A stretch of DNA of 7,850 nt, from positions 1 to 7,850 of the forward strand of contig JADGQU010000096.1 in the NCBI GenBank assembly GCA_017881545.1. The letters run 5' to 3'. Below the pieces are notes generated by a model. It was not told where the DNA came from and searched no databases. It was given only the letters and a program-made list of their open reading frames with translations. The stretch comes from Gemmatimonadaceae bacterium (GTDB taxonomy: Bacteria > Gemmatimonadota > Gemmatimonadetes > Gemmatimonadales > Gemmatimonadaceae). The position numbers and the translations under genes were made by a program. Position 1 is the first letter of the stretch; each line of letters begins with the position of its first letter. Shown here one piece after another: positions 6,040 to 7,850 of the stretch.

Positions 6040-7143
6040 ATGGCTGAAGCCGACGTCGTTCAGCGCGCGAAGAGTCTGCTCGACGCGCTGGCGCAAAACC
6101 CAAGGTTCGCCGGAAGCGCCGCGGAATCGAGCGCGATCGAGCTTTGTCGGGTCGAGCTCGAGCGCGCTGGCTTCGAATGCGAGGAGCTTCCCTTCGAGTA
6201 CTCCCAATGGCCCGGCCGGTGGGGACAGCCGATCGCCGCGGCATTTCAAGCCGTCACGGTCATCGTGGTAGCGCACATGGCTGTGCATTACGGCGCGCTC
6301 GCGGCGCTGGCGGTCGGAGCGGCACTGCTGACCGCGTTCCTGCTCGCATCTGGTGACGCGAAGCGACGCTGGAGCGCGCACTTTCCGCTCGAGCGCGCGA
6401 CGTCCGCAAATCTGGAGGCGAAGCGCGGCAATCCGGCGGTTTGGCTCGTTGCTCACATCGATTCGAAGTCCCAAACCGTGCCGATGCTGATTCGAATAGC
6501 GAGCTCGGTCGCGCTGATCGTCGTCATTGCCTTGTCGTTCATCGTCCTTGTGCTCTCGCTCGTTGGAGTCAGCCTGGTTGCACCGGTGTGGCACGTGCTC
6601 GCCCTCGCGGCAGTCCTCACCGCGCTTCCTTCCATGTTCTGCTTCGTCCGAAACGAGTCCAACGGGGCTGTCGATAATGCGAGCGGGGTGGTCGCGGTCA
6701 TCTTGGCGGCACAGGCTGCCTCGGCGTTACCCGGCCTCGGGGTCCTGATCACCAGCGGCGAAGAGCTCGGCGTGGCGGGGGCGCGGGAGTGGGCACGCTC
6801 GGCCCAGCGCGGCATTACGGTCCTGAACTGCGATACCGTGGACGACGCCGGCAACTGGCGGTGCATGCATACCGGGTCCACGCCGAAACGGATTGCCGCT
6901 GCGGCTGAAACAATCGCTGCCCGGATTGGCGTACGCCTGTCTATGGGCCGTCTCATTCCCGGGATCCTGGCCGACAGCGTGGCGTTCGCCGATCTGGGCA
7001 TGGAAGCCGTCACGCTGAGCAGAGGAACCCTTTCTACTCTCGCGCGCATTCATACGCGGCGCGATACTTCCAAGACGCTTACGGGCAGCGGCGTCGCGGA
7101 AGCGAGCGCCCTCCTTTCTGCTCTCGCCAAGGAACTGGGCTGA
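6040..7143 (+). CDS. Membrane protein with an interrupted M28-type metallopeptidase domain
   Basis: This 367-aa protein has a full set of residues like those of M28 zinc aminopeptidases: H139-x-D141 (VAHID), D212 in VDNASG, E241-E242 in TSGEELG, D265 in NCDT, and H338 in RIHTRRDT. ADS at 311-313 sits where M28 enzymes often have a conserved Asp-Ser/His. Four hydrophobic helices are visible: about 66-83 and 84-103 before the HxD strand, and about 153-177 and 179-203 between HxD and D212. Soluble M28 enzymes have only some 10-15 residues at that second place. The helix-helix turns carry no Lys or Arg, whereas 104-152 is rich in both, so by the positive-inside rule all catalytic segments would be cytoplasmic. 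There is no signal peptide. The substrate is unknown. It starts 9 bp after trpS without a good ribosome site and overlaps the next gene by one base (TGATG), suggesting coupling. The family call is from motifs only; loss of activity cannot be excluded. Confidence 0.8.
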   Translation: MAEADVVQRAKSLLDALAQNPRFAGSAAESSAIELCRVELERAGFECEELPFEYSQWPGRWGQPIAAAFQAVTVIVVAHMAVHYGALAALAVGAALLTAFLLASGDAKRRWSAHFPLERATSANLEAKRGNPAVWLVAHIDSKSQTVPMLIRIASSVALIVVIALSFIVLVLSLVGVSLVAPVWHVLALAAVLTALPSMFCFVRNESNGAVDNASGVVAVILAAQAASALPGLGVLITSGEELGVAGAREWARSAQRGITVLNCDTVDDAGNWRCMHTGSTPKRIAAAAETIAARIGVRLSMGRLIPGILADSVAFADLGMEAVTLSRGTLSTLARIHTRRDTSKTLTGSGVAEASALLSALAKELG

Positions 7144-7634
7144 TGTATCTGCTGATTCTCGCTGCTGTGATCACCCTGTCGCTGATCCTGATCGTCCTGG
7201 GCCTCCCGGGACTCTGGATAATGGTGGCGAGCGCCGTCGCATACAATCTGATCGTGCCGGGCGAGCCAATCGGCTGGGTCACCCTGATAGCCGTCGCCGT
7301 GCTCGCATTCATCGCCGAGCTGCTCGAGTTCACTCTTACCGGGCGCTTCGCCCGGAAGTATGGTGGGTCACGCAGGGCCGGTTGGGGAGCGATTCTTGGT
7401 GGGATTGTCGGTGCTATGGTCGGACTTCCGGTTCCGATCATCGGTTCCGTGATTGGAGCTTTCCTCGGCTCGTTCCTTGGGGCGCTCATTGCCGAATTCA
7501 CTGGCGGAGCGTCGGCCGGAGATTCAACGCGAGTAGCCAAGGGAGCATTGATCGGGCGAGTGGTGTCAACGGTTCTCAAGATAGGAATAGGACTAACGAT
7601 TGGCGTTTGGATATTCATTGCAGCCGCGAAATAA
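7143..7634 (+). CDS. DUF456 family small membrane protein
   Basis: This 163-aa, strongly hydrophobic inner-membrane protein has no known function. Its features match the DUF456 family: an N-terminal helix leading into GLPGLW (20-25), a second helix ending in an acidic ELLEF stretch (about 59-63), a cytoplasmic-looking RKYGGSRRAGWG (about 70-81), then glycine-rich helices with G-x3-G spacing, including GSVIGAFLGSFLGALIAEF (about 101-119). After an ST-containing loop comes a last helix from about 133 to the end. I count four to five membrane spans. Its ATG shares one base with the stop of the membrane peptidase (TGATG at 7141-7145), so it is likely made from the same transcript and by coupled translation. 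The glycine-zipper-like helices suggest tight helix packing or oligomerisation, but this is inference. Confidence 0.85.
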   Translation: MYLLILAAVITLSLILIVLGLPGLWIMVASAVAYNLIVPGEPIGWVTLIAVAVLAFIAELLEFTLTGRFARKYGGSRRAGWGAILGGIVGAMVGLPVPIIGSVIGAFLGSFLGALIAEFTGGASAGDSTRVAKGALIGRVVSTVLKIGIGLTIGVWIFIAAAK

Positions 7635-7655
7635 CTTTCCCCTGCGAACGAAATC

Positions 7656-7850
7656 ATGACAGCCGAAAGCGTCTACACGGTGAGCCACAAGGACCTGGGG
7701 GCGGTGGTGAGCGACATGCCAATCGTGATCTACGATCCTACGCGCGAAAACGTCCTGGCGCACGAATTCGTCAACGAGACGGTGATGAGGGAGTTCACGC
7801 TCATCCCAATGTCGTTCGGAACGATATTCCGCTCGGAGAACGACGTGCGG
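7656..7850 (+). CDS. GvpL/GvpF-family protein, N-terminal fragment (3' end outside window)
   Basis: The frame stays open from the ATG at 7656 to the window edge, giving 65 residues. It resembles the N-terminal domain of gas-vesicle accessory proteins GvpF/GvpL: VYTVSHKDLGAVVSD (6-20) matches the strand-plus-AVVSD segment, HEFVNETVM (36-44) matches the helix, and LIPMSFGTIF (49-58) matches the hallmark L-P-x-R-F-G-T, with Ser in place of Arg. Members usually begin about 25-40 residues earlier with a Y-x-Y-G-I strand. Here an in-frame TAA (7632-7634, also the stop of the preceding gene) rules out a longer N-terminus, so this version starts late. The ribosome site is weak. In gas-vesicle clusters GvpF/L help assemble the GvpA shell, but no gvpA is visible here, so a gas-vesicle role is unproven. 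Confidence 0.75.
   Translation, partial: MTAESVYTVSHKDLGAVVSDMPIVIYDPTRENVLAHEFVNETVMREFTLIPMSFGTIFRSENDVR

Noticed and set aside
5272..6594. Long minus-strand open frame (440 codons) opposite trpS and the membrane peptidase
   Set aside because: Its translation is Arg/His/Asp-rich low-complexity without any recognisable motif, typical of the antisense of high-GC genes. The plus-strand genes have full family motifs.
1..7850. tRNA/rRNA genes, CRISPR arrays, insertion sequences, toxin-antitoxin or phage genes
   Set aside because: I looked on both strands and saw no cloverleaf-like or repeat-spacer structure, no transposase motifs and no terminal repeats. Nearly every base is explained by the listed genes.

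Overview
The window is a gene-dense stretch of a high-GC bacterial chromosome (roughly 60% GC by eye). It has no RNA genes, CRISPR arrays, insertion sequences or phage genes. The gene families fit a Gram-negative-type free-living bacterium: a fused formimidoyltransferase-cyclodeaminase, small secreted beta-rich proteins, a membrane M28 peptidase, and a GvpL/F relative. Gemmatimonadota or a neighbouring phylum is my best guess, but no marker here proves it.

Region 1 (1-2009, + strand) is the end of a ribosomal-protein (spc-type) operon: the C-terminal part of secY, then adk, then map. A perfect 10-bp hairpin sits between secY and adk, and adk and map overlap by ATGA. The usual followers of map (infA, rpmJ, rpsM, rpsK) are absent; map instead runs into a convergent gene, and the two stop codons lie inside one small inverted repeat.

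Region 2 (1998-4977, - strand) is a tightly coupled three-gene operon read right to left: an inositol-monophosphatase-family enzyme, a bifunctional FTCD (folate-linked histidine catabolism), and a secreted protein built of two tandem lipocalin-like repeats. Junctions are ATGA and TGATG overlaps.

Region 3 (5008-7850, + strand) starts divergently only about 30 bp from the phosphatase. It contains trpS (with a four-cysteine pattern matching iron-sulfur TrpRS enzymes), a four-helix membrane protein carrying a complete but interrupted M28 metallopeptidase site, a DUF456 membrane protein, and the beginning of a GvpL/GvpF-family protein cut by the window edge. The close spacing (9 bp, 1-bp overlap, 21 bp) suggests one transcript.

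Nothing here is a clear new defence or mobile system. The most unusual items are the membrane-interrupted M28 peptidase whose active site is predicted to face the cytoplasm, its linkage to a DUF456 protein and an N-terminally short GvpL/F protein, the Fe-S-type TrpRS, and the duplicated lipocalin-like protein.
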